A DNA stretch of 64,000 nt from Marinobacterium lutimaris. Its GTDB lineage: Bacteria > Pseudomonadota > Gammaproteobacteria > Pseudomonadales > Balneatricaceae. Each line of letters starts with the position of its first letter. The first letter of the stretch is position 1. Where the stretch lies: assembly GCF_900108065.1 (NCBI RefSeq), contig NZ_FNVQ01000001.1, forward strand, positions 992,001 to 1,056,000, written 5' to 3'. Both the position numbers and the translations under genes were made by a program. Shown here one piece after another: positions 46,924 to 56,143 of the stretch. The notes under the pieces were generated by a model that saw only the letters and a program-made list of their open reading frames with translations, had not been told where the DNA came from and did no database searches.

Positions 46924-48213
46924 TCACGCCAGATGTCGGGCGAGGATTTCGGCGATATGGATACCTGTGGGCCCGCCCAGGCGAGCTACCTGCTCGCGAC
47001 ATGAAAAGCCGTTGGCAATCAGCTCCGCTCTCGGCTCTTCAGCGAGTTTCGGCAGCAGGGCCAGCTCGGCCATTTTCTGTGAGTCTTCGGCGTTTTCCGC
47101 TTCAAAGCCGAAGCTGCCGGCGCCGCCACAACAGGACGCTTCGATAAAGTCGAAATCGAGACCGGGCACAATCTTGAGCACCTTGCGCATCGATTTCATG
47201 GCGCCCACTGCCTTCTGGTGACAGTGACCGTGAACCCGCACCGGTGGCGCACCAGGCAGTTCTTTCAACGGCAGCTTAAGGCGATTGGCGGAGATCTCAC
47301 GCGCAAGAAACTCTTCAAAAAGCAGTGCAGACGCGGCGATTGCCTTGGCTCGATCTCCAAGATCCAGGGTAAGCAGTTCATCGCGCAACATCAGCAGCGT
47401 TGAAGGTTCAAGGCCGATAATCAGACGCGCCTCTTCCACATGGGGCCAGAGCGCATCAATCAGCGCCTGGGCCTGATGCCGAGCGGTAGCGATCATCCCC
47501 TGCGAATAGGCGCTGCGCCCGCCACAGTGTTCCTGATTAAGCAGATGCACCCTGAACCCTGCGGCCTCCAGTACCCTCAGGGCAGCCTCGGCGCTTTGGG
47601 GAGCAAAGTGCGCGGTAAAGCTATCGACCCAGAGCAACACCTCACCGGCTACCCCAGGTGCCGTTCGCGGCGCAAGTTCAGGCGCAGGCTGCACTCTGGG
47701 CAAGGGGTGGGTCGGGTTCAGCTTCAAGGCAGATTGAAGCCAGGGGCTGGCGTTAACGGCACTATTGGCCAGATTAACGAGCCACGGATAACGTAACAGT
47801 GCGGGCAGTTGGGCAAAGAGCTTCTGCCGCAAAGACGGTGACTTGGAACGCTGGGCAACATATTCGCTACGGATGGTCGCCATATCCAGGTTTGTGTCGC
47901 ACTCCCGCTTGCATCCTTTGCAGGCAACACAGGCATCCATGGCCCGGTCCAGAGTCGTCTGTTCCTCTGCGGTGATCTCGCCATTGAGCATTCGCTTGAT
48001 CAGCCTGCTGCGACCGCCCGGCGAATACGCCACCTCGTTATGGACCCTGAAACTGGGGCACATTACACCGCGATCGATAGGGCGCAGGCACACCATGCTG
48101 TTGATGCAGACCGCTACGGCCTTGGCATAGTCGCCACCGGTTTTCGGTATATCGGCGTAGGCATCGCCAAGGCCAGCGTTTTCATAGCCGGACCAGTCCA
48201 ACTCCGCTTTCAT
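46924..48213 (-). CDS. (Fe-S)-binding oxidoreductase subunit with CCG domains
   Basis: This 429-aa protein resembles GlpC/GlcF and the C-terminal half of YdiJ-type FAD/Fe-S dehydrogenases. The first cluster site is unusual (C-x5-C-x8-CPS, VCINSMVCLRPIDRGVMCPS). The second is canonical, CVACKGCKRECD near 92-103. Two CCG regions follow (LNQEHCGGR and EASCCGGAGSFG). The FAD-binding partner is not in the window, so it may work with an unlinked dehydrogenase. It overlaps the upstream small gene by 4 bp. Confidence 0.88.
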   Translation of the reverse strand: MKAELDWSGYENAGLGDAYADIPKTGGDYAKAVAVCINSMVCLRPIDRGVMCPSFRVHNEVAYSPGGRSRLIKRMLNGEITAEEQTTLDRAMDACVACKGCKRECDTNLDMATIRSEYVAQRSKSPSLRQKLFAQLPALLRYPWLVNLANSAVNASPWLQSALKLNPTHPLPRVQPAPELAPRTAPGVAGEVLLWVDSFTAHFAPQSAEAALRVLEAAGFRVHLLNQEHCGGRSAYSQGMIATARHQAQALIDALWPHVEEARLIIGLEPSTLLMLRDELLTLDLGDRAKAIAASALLFEEFLAREISANRLKLPLKELPGAPPVRVHGHCHQKAVGAMKSMRKVLKIVPGLDFDFIEASCCGGAGSFGFEAENAEDSQKMAELALLPKLAEEPRAELIANGFSCREQVARLGGPTGIHIAEILARHLA

Positions 48214-48728
48214 GCGACCTCCTCCATATCGATCTCCTCTTCGATAAAGCGTTCGGCGATCCCGAGGAAGTTGCTGCCGCCAATTTCATCGTTGCAGTCC
48301 AGCTCCAGTAATTTGCTCAGTACACGATGGGCCAGAATCACGCGGCCGCGACGTAAACGTACAACGCCCAGGGCCTTGAGACTGAAAAGATAGAGACGGG
48401 CGATGGTCTGGTCTTCAAGCCAGGGCGCGGTATCGGGTTTAAGCAAACGGTAGTTCCAGCGGAACCCACCAAGGCGCGCAGAGGCTTTCAGGGTGCGCCA
48501 GACCTGGCGTTCTGCCTCCTGGTATCGGGCGGTGCGGAAATAGAGCTTGTACAGGGCGATATAGGTGTCGAGCGATTCTGGCCATCGCTCCAGTGCGGTT
48601 AACAGCAGCTGTTCCTTTTCCAGTGGATCTGCTTTCGTCGAAGCCTGATAGAGAATCAGGCCCAGCTCATCGGGAAGATTGTCGGAAAAGTAACGTTGCT
48701 GGCCGTCGATCAGGGCGATGTTATCCAT
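48210..48728 (-). CDS. Hypothetical TPR-like protein coupled to the Fe-S oxidoreductase
   Basis: This 172-aa protein runs from ATG 48728 (AGGAATCCT upstream); the open frame extends 21 codons further with no good signal. The sequence is helical (ALERWPESLDTYIALYKLYFRTARYQEAERQVWRTL), resembling two TPR units. The stop overlaps the next start (ATGA), so it is made with the Fe-S protein and may assist its assembly or docking. Not assigned to a named family. Confidence 0.75.
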   Translation of the reverse strand: MDNIALIDGQQRYFSDNLPDELGLILYQASTKADPLEKEQLLLTALERWPESLDTYIALYKLYFRTARYQEAERQVWRTLKASARLGGFRWNYRLLKPDTAPWLEDQTIARLYLFSLKALGVVRLRRGRVILAHRVLSKLLELDCNDEIGGSNFLGIAERFIEEEIDMEEVA

Positions 48729-49074
48729 AGGATTCCTGTAAGAAAAACGACAATCACACAGACTCACACCTGCGCGGTTAAACAAGGTCAAGTCGCTAAA
48801 GCCGGCGCAGCTACTGCGTATGCAGACGACGCCGGTCAGGCTGACGCTCTTTCATCGCCAGTCCGAACCTGGAATTCAACGGGGATTTTGCAAGAACCAA
48901 ACCAGCACAGAAGATCTATCTTCCGCAGCGGTATAGTGGGCGGGTACGCGGTAGGGGAAATGCTGAGAAAAAAGGCTGAGAAAAGGCGGGATAAGCAGAA
49001 GGGTTGCGAGCCTAACCCTTCTGCGTCAGTCGATCTGGACCGAATCCTTCGAGACGCGGTCCTTCAAGGGCGGA
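48729..49074. other. Intergenic region between ndh and the Fe-S operon; one hairpin
   Basis: No convincing gene. GCAGAAGGGTT...AACCCTTCTGC (about 48997-49024) is a 10-11 bp stem 50 bp past the ndh stop and probably marks its 3' end; there is no U-tract. The remainder should hold the promoter of the - strand gene ending at 48210. Confidence 0.55.
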
Positions 49075-50385
49075 TCAGTGTAGCTTCATACGCGGCCTAA
49101 TCACCTTGTTGATACGGGCGACAATGGTGACCAGCATGGTCTTGAAATAGCCATAGAGCGCCACCTGGTGCAGACGATAGAGCGAGACGTAAACCAGTCG
49201 CGCCAGCGTACCCTCCACCATGATGCTGCCCTTGGTAAGGTTACCCATCAGGTTACCCACGGTGGTGTACTTACTCAGCGAGACCAGTGAGCCGTAATCC
49301 TTGTAGGTGTAGGCCGGGATATCCTCGCCCTTGAGGATGCGGTCGAAGTGCTTGTAAAGGTGGCTCGCCATCTGGTGCGCGGCCTGGGCGCGCGGAGGCA
49401 CAAGGCCGCCCTCCTCGTCCCGGCGTTCGCAGGCGGCGCAGTCGCCCAGAGCAAAAACCCGTTCATCGCGAGAGGTGCGCAGATCCGAGCCGACAACGAG
49501 CTGGTTACGGCGGTTGGTTTCCAGGCCATCCAGCTGCGTCAGCAGTTCGGGCCCCTTGATACCCGCGGCCCAGACCACCAGGTGGGCCGGAATGCTCTCA
49601 CCGGTGCTGGTGACCAGTTCCTTGTCGTTCACCTCCACCACCTGGGTATTCTCGCGCACATCCACACCGAGCTTACGCAGCTCTGTTTTGGCTGCGCTGG
49701 AAATGCGCGGAGGCAGCGCCCCGAGAATGCGCGGAGCAGCCTCGATCAGCGTTACTTTAAGGCTGCTCGGCTGAATACTGGAGAGTCCGTAGGAGACCAG
49801 CTCCTGCGCGGCATTATAGAGCTCTGCGGAAAGCTCAACACCCGTGGCACCGGCGCCAACAATAGAGATGCGCAGCTGATTATCGGTGCCATGGGTACTG
49901 AGCCTGAGGCAGGCTTCCAGCAGGGTATTATGGAAATTGTCGGCCTGGTTGCGATCATCGAGGAAGCAGCAGTTTTCCCGGACGCCAGAGATACCGAAAT
50001 CGTTGGTGCGGCTGCCAATGGCGATCACCAGGTAGTCGTAAAATAGAGTCCGCGCCGGTACCAGCTCTTCGCCATCGCTGTTTAACACGGGCGCCAGCCG
50101 GATGCAGCGCTGCGAGCGATCCAGGCCTTCCAGCTCGCCGATCTGGAAGTGAAAGCCGGCCTGACGACCCTGGGCGCGGTAGCTGAGCTCATCGATACTG
50201 GAATCCAGACGCCCGGTGGCGACCTCATGCAGCAGTGGTTTCCAGACGTGGGTGGTCTCCCTGTCCACCAGGGTGACTTTCAATCCTTTGCGGCCGTAGC
50301 GCCGGCCCAGGCGAGTGGCGAGTTCCAGGCCACCGGCGCCTCCGCCTACAACAATGACATGCTGGTAGTAGGATTTTTCCTTCAT
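49075..50385 (-). CDS. ndh: Type II NADH dehydrogenase (NDH-2)
   Basis: This 436-aa peripheral membrane flavoprotein oxidises NADH and reduces quinone without proton pumping. ATG at 50385 follows AAGGA; an upstream in-frame start would add 19 residues. Two dinucleotide folds are clear: VIVVGGGAGGLELA at the N-terminus and SIVGAGATGVELSAEL near 175. FALGDCAAC lies near 310 and a hydrophobic/basic C-terminal amphipathic helix is typical of membrane attachment. Confidence 0.95.
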   Translation of the reverse strand: MKEKSYYQHVIVVGGGAGGLELATRLGRRYGRKGLKVTLVDRETTHVWKPLLHEVATGRLDSSIDELSYRAQGRQAGFHFQIGELEGLDRSQRCIRLAPVLNSDGEELVPARTLFYDYLVIAIGSRTNDFGISGVRENCCFLDDRNQADNFHNTLLEACLRLSTHGTDNQLRISIVGAGATGVELSAELYNAAQELVSYGLSSIQPSSLKVTLIEAAPRILGALPPRISSAAKTELRKLGVDVRENTQVVEVNDKELVTSTGESIPAHLVVWAAGIKGPELLTQLDGLETNRRNQLVVGSDLRTSRDERVFALGDCAACERRDEEGGLVPPRAQAAHQMASHLYKHFDRILKGEDIPAYTYKDYGSLVSLSKYTTVGNLMGNLTKGSIMVEGTLARLVYVSLYRLHQVALYGYFKTMLVTIVARINKVIRPRMKLH

Positions 50386-50581
50386 ACTCGGGTGAGTCCT
50401 TATACAGCGGGTGGATGCATTTGCTGTCGGGACGTCAGCCATGCCCGGAACCGGACGATGCAGGCTGCTTCCCGTTTCTTCTAGTGTATCTCAGTGCTGC
50501 GGCAAGGGCGTTAGCACCTTGGAGTTAAGCGCCGAGCTCCCTTTGCCGCTTAAGTATCAAAAGCACCAAATGCGATAAAAC

Positions 50582-52360
50582 TCAGGCGACCTGGTGTTGG
50601 CCGCTGAGATGCTGGATTAATGCTCTGAGCTTGCTGGGCTTGATCGGTTTATTGAGCAAGGGCAGTTCCAGTTCGCGCAGCAGTTTACGAACTTCGCTGC
50701 TGCGATCCGCCGTGAGAATAGCGGCCGGTATCGCCTGCTTGAAATAGCCCCGCAACGCCGCCACTGCATCAGTACCGGTTGCGTCATCATCAAGGTGATA
50801 ATCGGCAAGTATCAGTTCCGGCGCAAGCCGGTTTTCTGCAATCGCCTGTTCCGCGCTTGCGGCGGTCGTGACCTGGCAGCCCCAGCCATCGAGCAACGCT
50901 TTCATGCTCACCAGCACTTCCGGCTCGTTGTCGATCACCAACACCTCAACCCCTTCCAGACCGCTGTCTCTTCGCAACGGTGTTTCAAAGGATCTCAGCG
51001 GTATCACCTGATCACTGAGGGGCACCGAGAAGCTGAAGCGTGAGCCTCGCCCCTCAACGGAGTCCACCTGGATACTCAGGTCCAGTACCCGGGCGATTCG
51101 GTCGACTATCGCGAGCCCCAGGCCAACACCGCCGCTGCGCCCCGCGCGACGGCCGAGCTGCTGAAACTCCTTGAAGATATCCTGGCGCTTATCCTCAGGA
51201 ATACCCTGCCCCGTGTCCCATACCTCGATTCTCAATGTGTTGGCGCGCTTCCTCAAGGCCACCAGCACACCACCGCTGTCGGTATAGCGGATAGCGTTAC
51301 CGATCAGGTTGCGCAGCACCCGGGACAGCAGGCGCATATCTGACTGCACCGCCAGATCGGGTGCGCGGAACTTCAGCGACACGCCCGCTTCCTGAGCAAT
51401 GGGTTGGAACTCGGCCTCGAGATTGAACAGCAGATGCTGAACCGAGAAGGTCTGGATATCGGGCTGCACCGCGTTCTGGTCCAGCTTGGAGATATCCAGC
51501 AGATCGGAGAGCAGATGTTCGGCGCCGGACAGCGCGAGATGTACCCGGTCTACCAGGTCGCCTTCATAGCTTGGCAGTTCCCGTTCACGCAGGGCGGAAA
51601 CCAGCAGGCGCGCCGCATTCAGAGGCTGCAGCAGGTCATGACTGGCCGCCGCCAGGTATTTATCCTTGCTCAGGTTGGCGCTTTCTGCCGCGTCGCGTGC
51701 CCGCGACATCTCACGCTGTGCTTCCTCCCTTACCGCCATTTCCGCGATAAGACGGGTATTCAGATCGGTAAGCTCGGCGGTACGCGCCTGGACTCGCTGC
51801 TCCAGCGCTTCGTTATCGGCCAGTACCCGGTTTTGCATCTCCATGCGGCGGGTAATATCGGCGACGAAGCCCTCGATGATTTCACCCTCTTCATGGGGGC
51901 GCAGCAGCAGGTTCATGGAAACGTCAATCTGACTGCCGTCGAGGCGCTTGATACGGGTTTCGTAGAGAAACAGCTGACCTTCGCCCAGCAGCCGGTTACG
52001 GATCTGCTGAAACTCCTCCTCGCCACCCTGCAGTAGCGCGGCAAAGTAGACGCCCTCTTCGAGTCGTGCGCTGGTCTCGGTAGCGCAGATGCGCGCCATC
52101 GCAGCGTTGGCGCTCTGTATCCAGCCGCGGGTATCGGCCTGAAATATGCCGTGGAAGGCGTTTTCAAACAGCCATTTATAGCGGTTGCGCTCCGCCTCCA
52201 GTTCGACAACCTTCTGCTGCAAGGCTGGATAGTAACTTTTGCGGGCAGAATGGCCGCCGAGGCCGATCAGACCGTCTACCGAGAGGTTTTCTTCGGAGCT
52301 TGATTCGGTACTTTGGTAACTGTTTGGGTCAGAGTGCTTCTTCATAAACGAGTTCGACAT
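50582..52360 (-). CDS. Soluble hybrid sensor histidine kinase/response regulator (ErcS-like)
   Basis: This 592-aa protein has a coiled segment and PAS domain (~55-185, EAERNRYKWLFENAFHGIFQADTRG), a coiled coil, HisKA with His241 in AASHDLLQP, HATPase (RNLIGNAIRYTDSGG, DTGQGIPEDK) and a C-terminal receiver with Asp520 in LILADYHLDDD. There are no membrane helices, so it senses a cytoplasmic cue. Its start overlaps the 3' end of the iron alcohol dehydrogenase gene by 32 bp (17 bp if Met6 is used), and pqq genes are nearby. This parallels ErcS/ErcA of pseudomonads, which govern ethanol oxidation; the name is by context. Confidence 0.88.
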   Translation of the reverse strand: MSNSFMKKHSDPNSYQSTESSSEENLSVDGLIGLGGHSARKSYYPALQQKVVELEAERNRYKWLFENAFHGIFQADTRGWIQSANAAMARICATETSARLEEGVYFAALLQGGEEEFQQIRNRLLGEGQLFLYETRIKRLDGSQIDVSMNLLLRPHEEGEIIEGFVADITRRMEMQNRVLADNEALEQRVQARTAELTDLNTRLIAEMAVREEAQREMSRARDAAESANLSKDKYLAAASHDLLQPLNAARLLVSALRERELPSYEGDLVDRVHLALSGAEHLLSDLLDISKLDQNAVQPDIQTFSVQHLLFNLEAEFQPIAQEAGVSLKFRAPDLAVQSDMRLLSRVLRNLIGNAIRYTDSGGVLVALRKRANTLRIEVWDTGQGIPEDKRQDIFKEFQQLGRRAGRSGGVGLGLAIVDRIARVLDLSIQVDSVEGRGSRFSFSVPLSDQVIPLRSFETPLRRDSGLEGVEVLVIDNEPEVLVSMKALLDGWGCQVTTAASAEQAIAENRLAPELILADYHLDDDATGTDAVAALRGYFKQAIPAAILTADRSSEVRKLLRELELPLLNKPIKPSKLRALIQHLSGQHQVA

Positions 52361-53492
52361 CGCGCTTGTTGGAGCGCCGCGGGTTGGTCAGGATACAAGG
52401 GTCCTTGATGGCGTTGGTGCTGAGATACGGGATATCGCTCATATTGACGCCAAACTTACCCAGGGTATCCGGCAATCCTACGTCGCGCTTCAGCGCCTGA
52501 ACGTGATTCCTTAATCGTGTCTGGATCTGGCGACTGGTCAGGCCGCGGGTATCTATACCCATTGTCTGAGCGATCACCGCAAAACGATCCTCGGCGGAGC
52601 TGTAGTTGTAGTCGATCACGTGCTCGACAAGCATGGCGTTACACAGGCCGTGCGGCAGATCGAGAAATCCACCCAGACTATGTGACATCGCGTGCACCGC
52701 ACCAAGAATCGCGTTGGAGAACGCCAGCCCCGCCTTCATCGAGCCCAGCATGATCTGCTCGCGCAGGTATTTATCTTCCGGCTGCTCTACCAGCAGTGCC
52801 AGGTGACTGTTGATCAGGCGGATCGCATCCAGCGCATTCATATCAGTCAGCGCGCCGCTGCCGGTGGAGACAAACGCCTCGATGGCATGCACCAGTGCAT
52901 CCACCCCGGTACAGGCGGTCAGGAACGGCGACATGGTGCTGGTGGTATCGGGGTCGATCAGTGATACGTCCGGGACTACCGACTTGCTGACGATAGAGAA
53001 CTTCACCCTATCCTGCTGATCGGAGATGATCGCGAACTGAGACACGTCCGCTGAAGTCCCTGCGGTGGTCGGGATGAATATAAGCGGCGGAATCGGGTTA
53101 GTGGTCTTATCGATCCCTTCGAACTCACGAATCTGGGTACCGTGGGTGCTGACGATCCCGATCGCCTTGGCGCAGTCCATGGGGCTGCCGCCGCCGATGG
53201 CGACAATGACGTCGCAACCATTTTCGAGGTAGACCTGGGATCCGAGCATCACCTCTTCAGTGCGTGGGTTCGGTGAAACCTGGGTGAAGCGGACCACGTC
53301 GAGCCCTTCTTGCTGCAGTAGTGCTTCGATCTCGACAACCCAGCCGGCGTTAACGACGCCAGGGTCGGAGACAAGCAAAACCTTTTGTGCACCAAAGGTT
53401 TTTGCGTAGTTGCTCACCATCTTGCGGGCGCCGCTGCCAAAGATGATTTCGGGCGCGACGAACTTTCTGAGACTGGAAATTTCCTGGGCCAT
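52329..53492 (-). CDS. ercA: Iron-containing alcohol dehydrogenase (ErcA-like)
   Basis: This 387-aa group III alcohol dehydrogenase has IVAIGGGSPMDCAKAIGIV for NAD binding and the metal-ligand region DALVHAIEAFVSTG ... AMSHSLGGFLDLPHGLCNAML with the expected His residues. The overlap with a soluble hybrid kinase and the closeness of PQQ genes match ErcA, which in Pseudomonas acts in control of ethanol oxidation. Ordinary alcohol oxidation is an alternative. Confidence 0.9.
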   Translation of the reverse strand: MAQEISSLRKFVAPEIIFGSGARKMVSNYAKTFGAQKVLLVSDPGVVNAGWVVEIEALLQQEGLDVVRFTQVSPNPRTEEVMLGSQVYLENGCDVIVAIGGGSPMDCAKAIGIVSTHGTQIREFEGIDKTTNPIPPLIFIPTTAGTSADVSQFAIISDQQDRVKFSIVSKSVVPDVSLIDPDTTSTMSPFLTACTGVDALVHAIEAFVSTGSGALTDMNALDAIRLINSHLALLVEQPEDKYLREQIMLGSMKAGLAFSNAILGAVHAMSHSLGGFLDLPHGLCNAMLVEHVIDYNYSSAEDRFAVIAQTMGIDTRGLTSRQIQTRLRNHVQALKRDVGLPDTLGKFGVNMSDIPYLSTNAIKDPCILTNPRRSNKRDVELVYEEAL

Positions 53493-53635
53493 GATGATTC
53501 GGTCTCTTTATTTTTATAATTCCAGAACGCCAGTATGCGACAAATTATGGGCTTAGGCACTCCCTCTTTTGTCGACAATTAAAAATTCTGGCGGTAGCTA
53601 CAGCCGCGGCCGGCTGCATCGCTCTTAGGGCAAAA

Positions 53636-54031
53636 TCAGTGGCCAGGCGGCCACTCTTCATGCTCCACAAGGCCTTCATAGCTCAACCAATCGGCGCGAT
53701 GACTGGTCCAGATATGCTGGATCGGGCGCATGCCCGGGTCTTCATCCAAAGTCGCGACGCGCAGCACCACATGAGGGTTAGCGCTGCGCTCGGCCATCAG
53801 GTGCGACCCACAGCGTGAGCAGAAATGACGCAGCTTGCCCGGTGAGGACTCAAAGGAGGTCAACACCGACTCGCCGGCGGTCCAGCGGAAGTGCTCCCGC
53901 ATGACGCCAGCGGTGGTATTGAACGCGGCCGCATGGGCTTTGCGGCAGGTTTGGCAGTTACAGTGCGTCAGCGGCATGTCGATACTGTCGACTTCATATT
54001 TAACGGTGCCGCAAAGACAGCTTCCTTGCAT
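53636..54031 (-). CDS. GFA / CENP-V family zinc protein
   Basis: This 131-aa protein is of the glutathione-dependent formaldehyde-activating (GFA) family: CLCGTVKYEV at the N-terminus, THCNCQTCRKAHAAAFNT and FCSRCGSHL give the Cys ligands of two zinc sites. A role in detoxifying aldehyde formed by the nearby alcohol dehydrogenase is plausible, though GFA-family functions are varied. Confidence 0.92.
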   Translation of the reverse strand: MQGSCLCGTVKYEVDSIDMPLTHCNCQTCRKAHAAAFNTTAGVMREHFRWTAGESVLTSFESSPGKLRHFCSRCGSHLMAERSANPHVVLRVATLDEDPGMRPIQHIWTSHRADWLSYEGLVEHEEWPPGH

Positions 54032-54162
54032 GGTTTAACTCCCGGGCAGATATGTCGAAGGGCTGGCTACCCAGCCCGTCGCACAATATAAGCTGGTGAC
54101 GCCGATGCTGACCAGTCGCAAGCCGGAAAACATCACAGGAGTTACCGCTTCCCCCCTGTTTC

Positions 54163-55290
54163 CTATCCCTGGAACGCTGCCAGCGAGACGGCGTCATTAC
54201 TGGCCGCCTCGTAGAAAGAGCGGACCAGACTCGCCAGCTGCTCCGCGTCCACTGCCTTACAGATCTGCCCGGCGGGCTGTTTGAACGTCGGCGTATCCTC
54301 AGCCGCCACCATGGCGTTGATCACCGATTCATCGACCGCATCAACGGCCGCCATATACAGGTCATCGAATACCTCGTCATTCAGGTATTCCATGCTGCAC
54401 TGAGCCCCCGACAGTTGGGGCAACGCCTTTTTATTGGCGGTGCTGAAGGCAAGGAAGATATCGCCAGAGTTATTGCCGCCGGGCGAGCCGTTACGACCGA
54501 TGCCTATGGCCGCACGTTTGGCCATGCGCTTGAGCTGATGCGGCAGCATCGGCGCGTCGGTGGCCAGCACCACGATAATCGAGCCCTGCTCCTTGGTATG
54601 CACCCGCTCTACTTCCATCAGCCGCCCCACGGGTACGCCGCGCACGGTAAACCAGGGGCGAATACCGTGATTGGCCTGCACCAGCGCCGCGACGGTATAG
54701 GTCTTGCCATTTACGTCGATAAGTCGCGATGAGGTACCAGTGCCGCCCTTGTACTCGTAGGCAATCATTCCGGTGCCGCCGCCCACGTTACCTTCGGCGA
54801 TGGCCCCGCCCTGGGTGTTCTCCAGCGCGGCCAGGGCATCCGCCTCGGTAACGTGCTGGGCATTGATGTCATTGATCACACCGTCGTAGGTTTCCGCTAC
54901 CACCGGCATCGCCCAGAGATGGTTGTCACGCCAGTGATCACGGTAATGGTTGATCATCCACTTGGTCGCGGCGTGATGCACTATGCCAACGCTGTGGCTG
55001 TTGGTCAGCATCACGGGGCCTGCGAAGTAGCCGCCATCCTGAATCCAGTGGGTGCCGGTCATCTCCCCGTTACCGTTAAGGGCGTAGGTTCCCGCCCAGA
55101 CCGGCTGCGGCTCTTTGTTTTTACCGCGGGGCAGAATGGCGGTGACGCCGGTCCTGACAGGAGACGCCGGGTTATCGCTGATCAATGTGGTGTAACCCAC
55201 CTCAACACCTGCTACATCCGTAATGGCATTGTTTGGACCGGTTTTTCCGGTAAACGGAATACCAAAGTCACGGGCACGTTTGTTTGTCAT
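54163..55290 (-). CDS. P1-family aminopeptidase (DmpA/BapA-like)
   Basis: This 375-aa Ntn-hydrolase-like peptidase of family S58/P1 has NAITDVAGVEVGYTTL, GTGMIAYEYKGGTGTSSR and the likely self-cleavage site GGNNSGDIFLAF, where the Ser (near 278) becomes the nucleophile. Relatives are D-/L-aminopeptidases or beta-aminopeptidases. It lies 18 bp downstream of potC on the same strand, suggesting it processes a peptide or amide related to the imported polyamine-type compound. Confidence 0.92.
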   Translation of the reverse strand: MTNKRARDFGIPFTGKTGPNNAITDVAGVEVGYTTLISDNPASPVRTGVTAILPRGKNKEPQPVWAGTYALNGNGEMTGTHWIQDGGYFAGPVMLTNSHSVGIVHHAATKWMINHYRDHWRDNHLWAMPVVAETYDGVINDINAQHVTEADALAALENTQGGAIAEGNVGGGTGMIAYEYKGGTGTSSRLIDVNGKTYTVAALVQANHGIRPWFTVRGVPVGRLMEVERVHTKEQGSIIVVLATDAPMLPHQLKRMAKRAAIGIGRNGSPGGNNSGDIFLAFSTANKKALPQLSGAQCSMEYLNDEVFDDLYMAAVDAVDESVINAMVAAEDTPTFKQPAGQICKAVDAEQLASLVRSFYEAASNDAVSLAAFQG

Positions 55291-55308
55291 CAGATTTAAC
55301 CTTAACTG

Positions 55309-56130
55309 TCAGGCTTTACGGGATTTGAAATAGATACCGGCAGACGCAATCAGCACCGACGCCATCAGCATCATCGTGGCGATAGCGTTAATCTCCGGCT
55401 TAATGCCGCGGCGGATCATGCTCATGATGAATACCGGCAGCGTGGTCGAGTCGACACCGCTGATAAAGTAGGTAATCACCAGGTCATCCATAGAGATAAT
55501 GAAGCTCAGCAGCGCCCCGCCAATCACGCCGGGCAGGATCAACGGCAGCGTCACGCGGCGGAAGGTCTGCCATTCATTGGCGCCCAGATCTGCCGAGGCA
55601 GATTCAATCATCGGGTTCATACCGGCGAGGCGCGCACTGACCACGATAAAGACGTAGCTGGTCAGGAAGGTGCAGTGACCGATAACGATCGATGTCACAC
55701 CCAGGTTCATGCCCACGCCAACGAAAAAGATCAGCAGCGCAATCCCGAGGACGATATCGGGCATCACCATCGGCACCATCAGCAGCAGCCGATAAAAGCC
55801 CTGCAGCCTGAAGCGATAACGGGCGATGGCGACGGCAACACTGGTGCCCAGCACGGTGGAGACAATCGTCGCGAACGCGGCAACAGTGAGGCTGACCTGC
55901 AACGCCGCAAACAACTGGTCGGTGGATTCCACATAGGCGCTGGAGTCACTGAGGTTCGTTTCACCGCCAAAGAGATTGATGTACCAGTCGAAACTGAACT
56001 CTTTCCAGATCATCACGTTGACCGGGTTGGAGTTGAACGAGTAGGCAACAACAAGAATGACCGGCGCATACAGAAAGATGAAGAACAGAGCGCCGTAACC
56101 TGACATCAGGTGATTTAGAAGTTTACGCAT
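55309..56130 (-). CDS. potC: Polyamine ABC transporter permease PotC-like
   Basis: This 273-aa inner-membrane permease has about six helices and the EAA loop SADLGANEWQTFRRVTLPLILPGV. It forms the channel with PotB and couples to PotA. Order potD-potA-potB-potC is complete here, so the importer should be functional. Substrate (putrescine, spermidine or another cation) is inferred from PotD homology. Confidence 0.93.
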   Translation of the reverse strand: MRKLLNHLMSGYGALFFIFLYAPVILVVAYSFNSNPVNVMIWKEFSFDWYINLFGGETNLSDSSAYVESTDQLFAALQVSLTVAAFATIVSTVLGTSVAVAIARYRFRLQGFYRLLLMVPMVMPDIVLGIALLIFFVGVGMNLGVTSIVIGHCTFLTSYVFIVVSARLAGMNPMIESASADLGANEWQTFRRVTLPLILPGVIGGALLSFIISMDDLVITYFISGVDSTTLPVFIMSMIRRGIKPEINAIATMMLMASVLIASAGIYFKSRKA

Positions 56131-56143
56131 CAGCTGTAGATCC

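Noticed and set aside
48696-49100. A 134-codon + strand ORF in the gap before ndh
   Set aside because: No ribosome binding site, no family, and it spans the ndh 3' hairpin and the ends of both flanking genes.
52329-52360. Frameshifted fusion of the iron alcohol dehydrogenase and the histidine kinase
   Set aside because: Both proteins have complete domain sets and normal ends; the overlap fits translational coupling and not a broken fusion.
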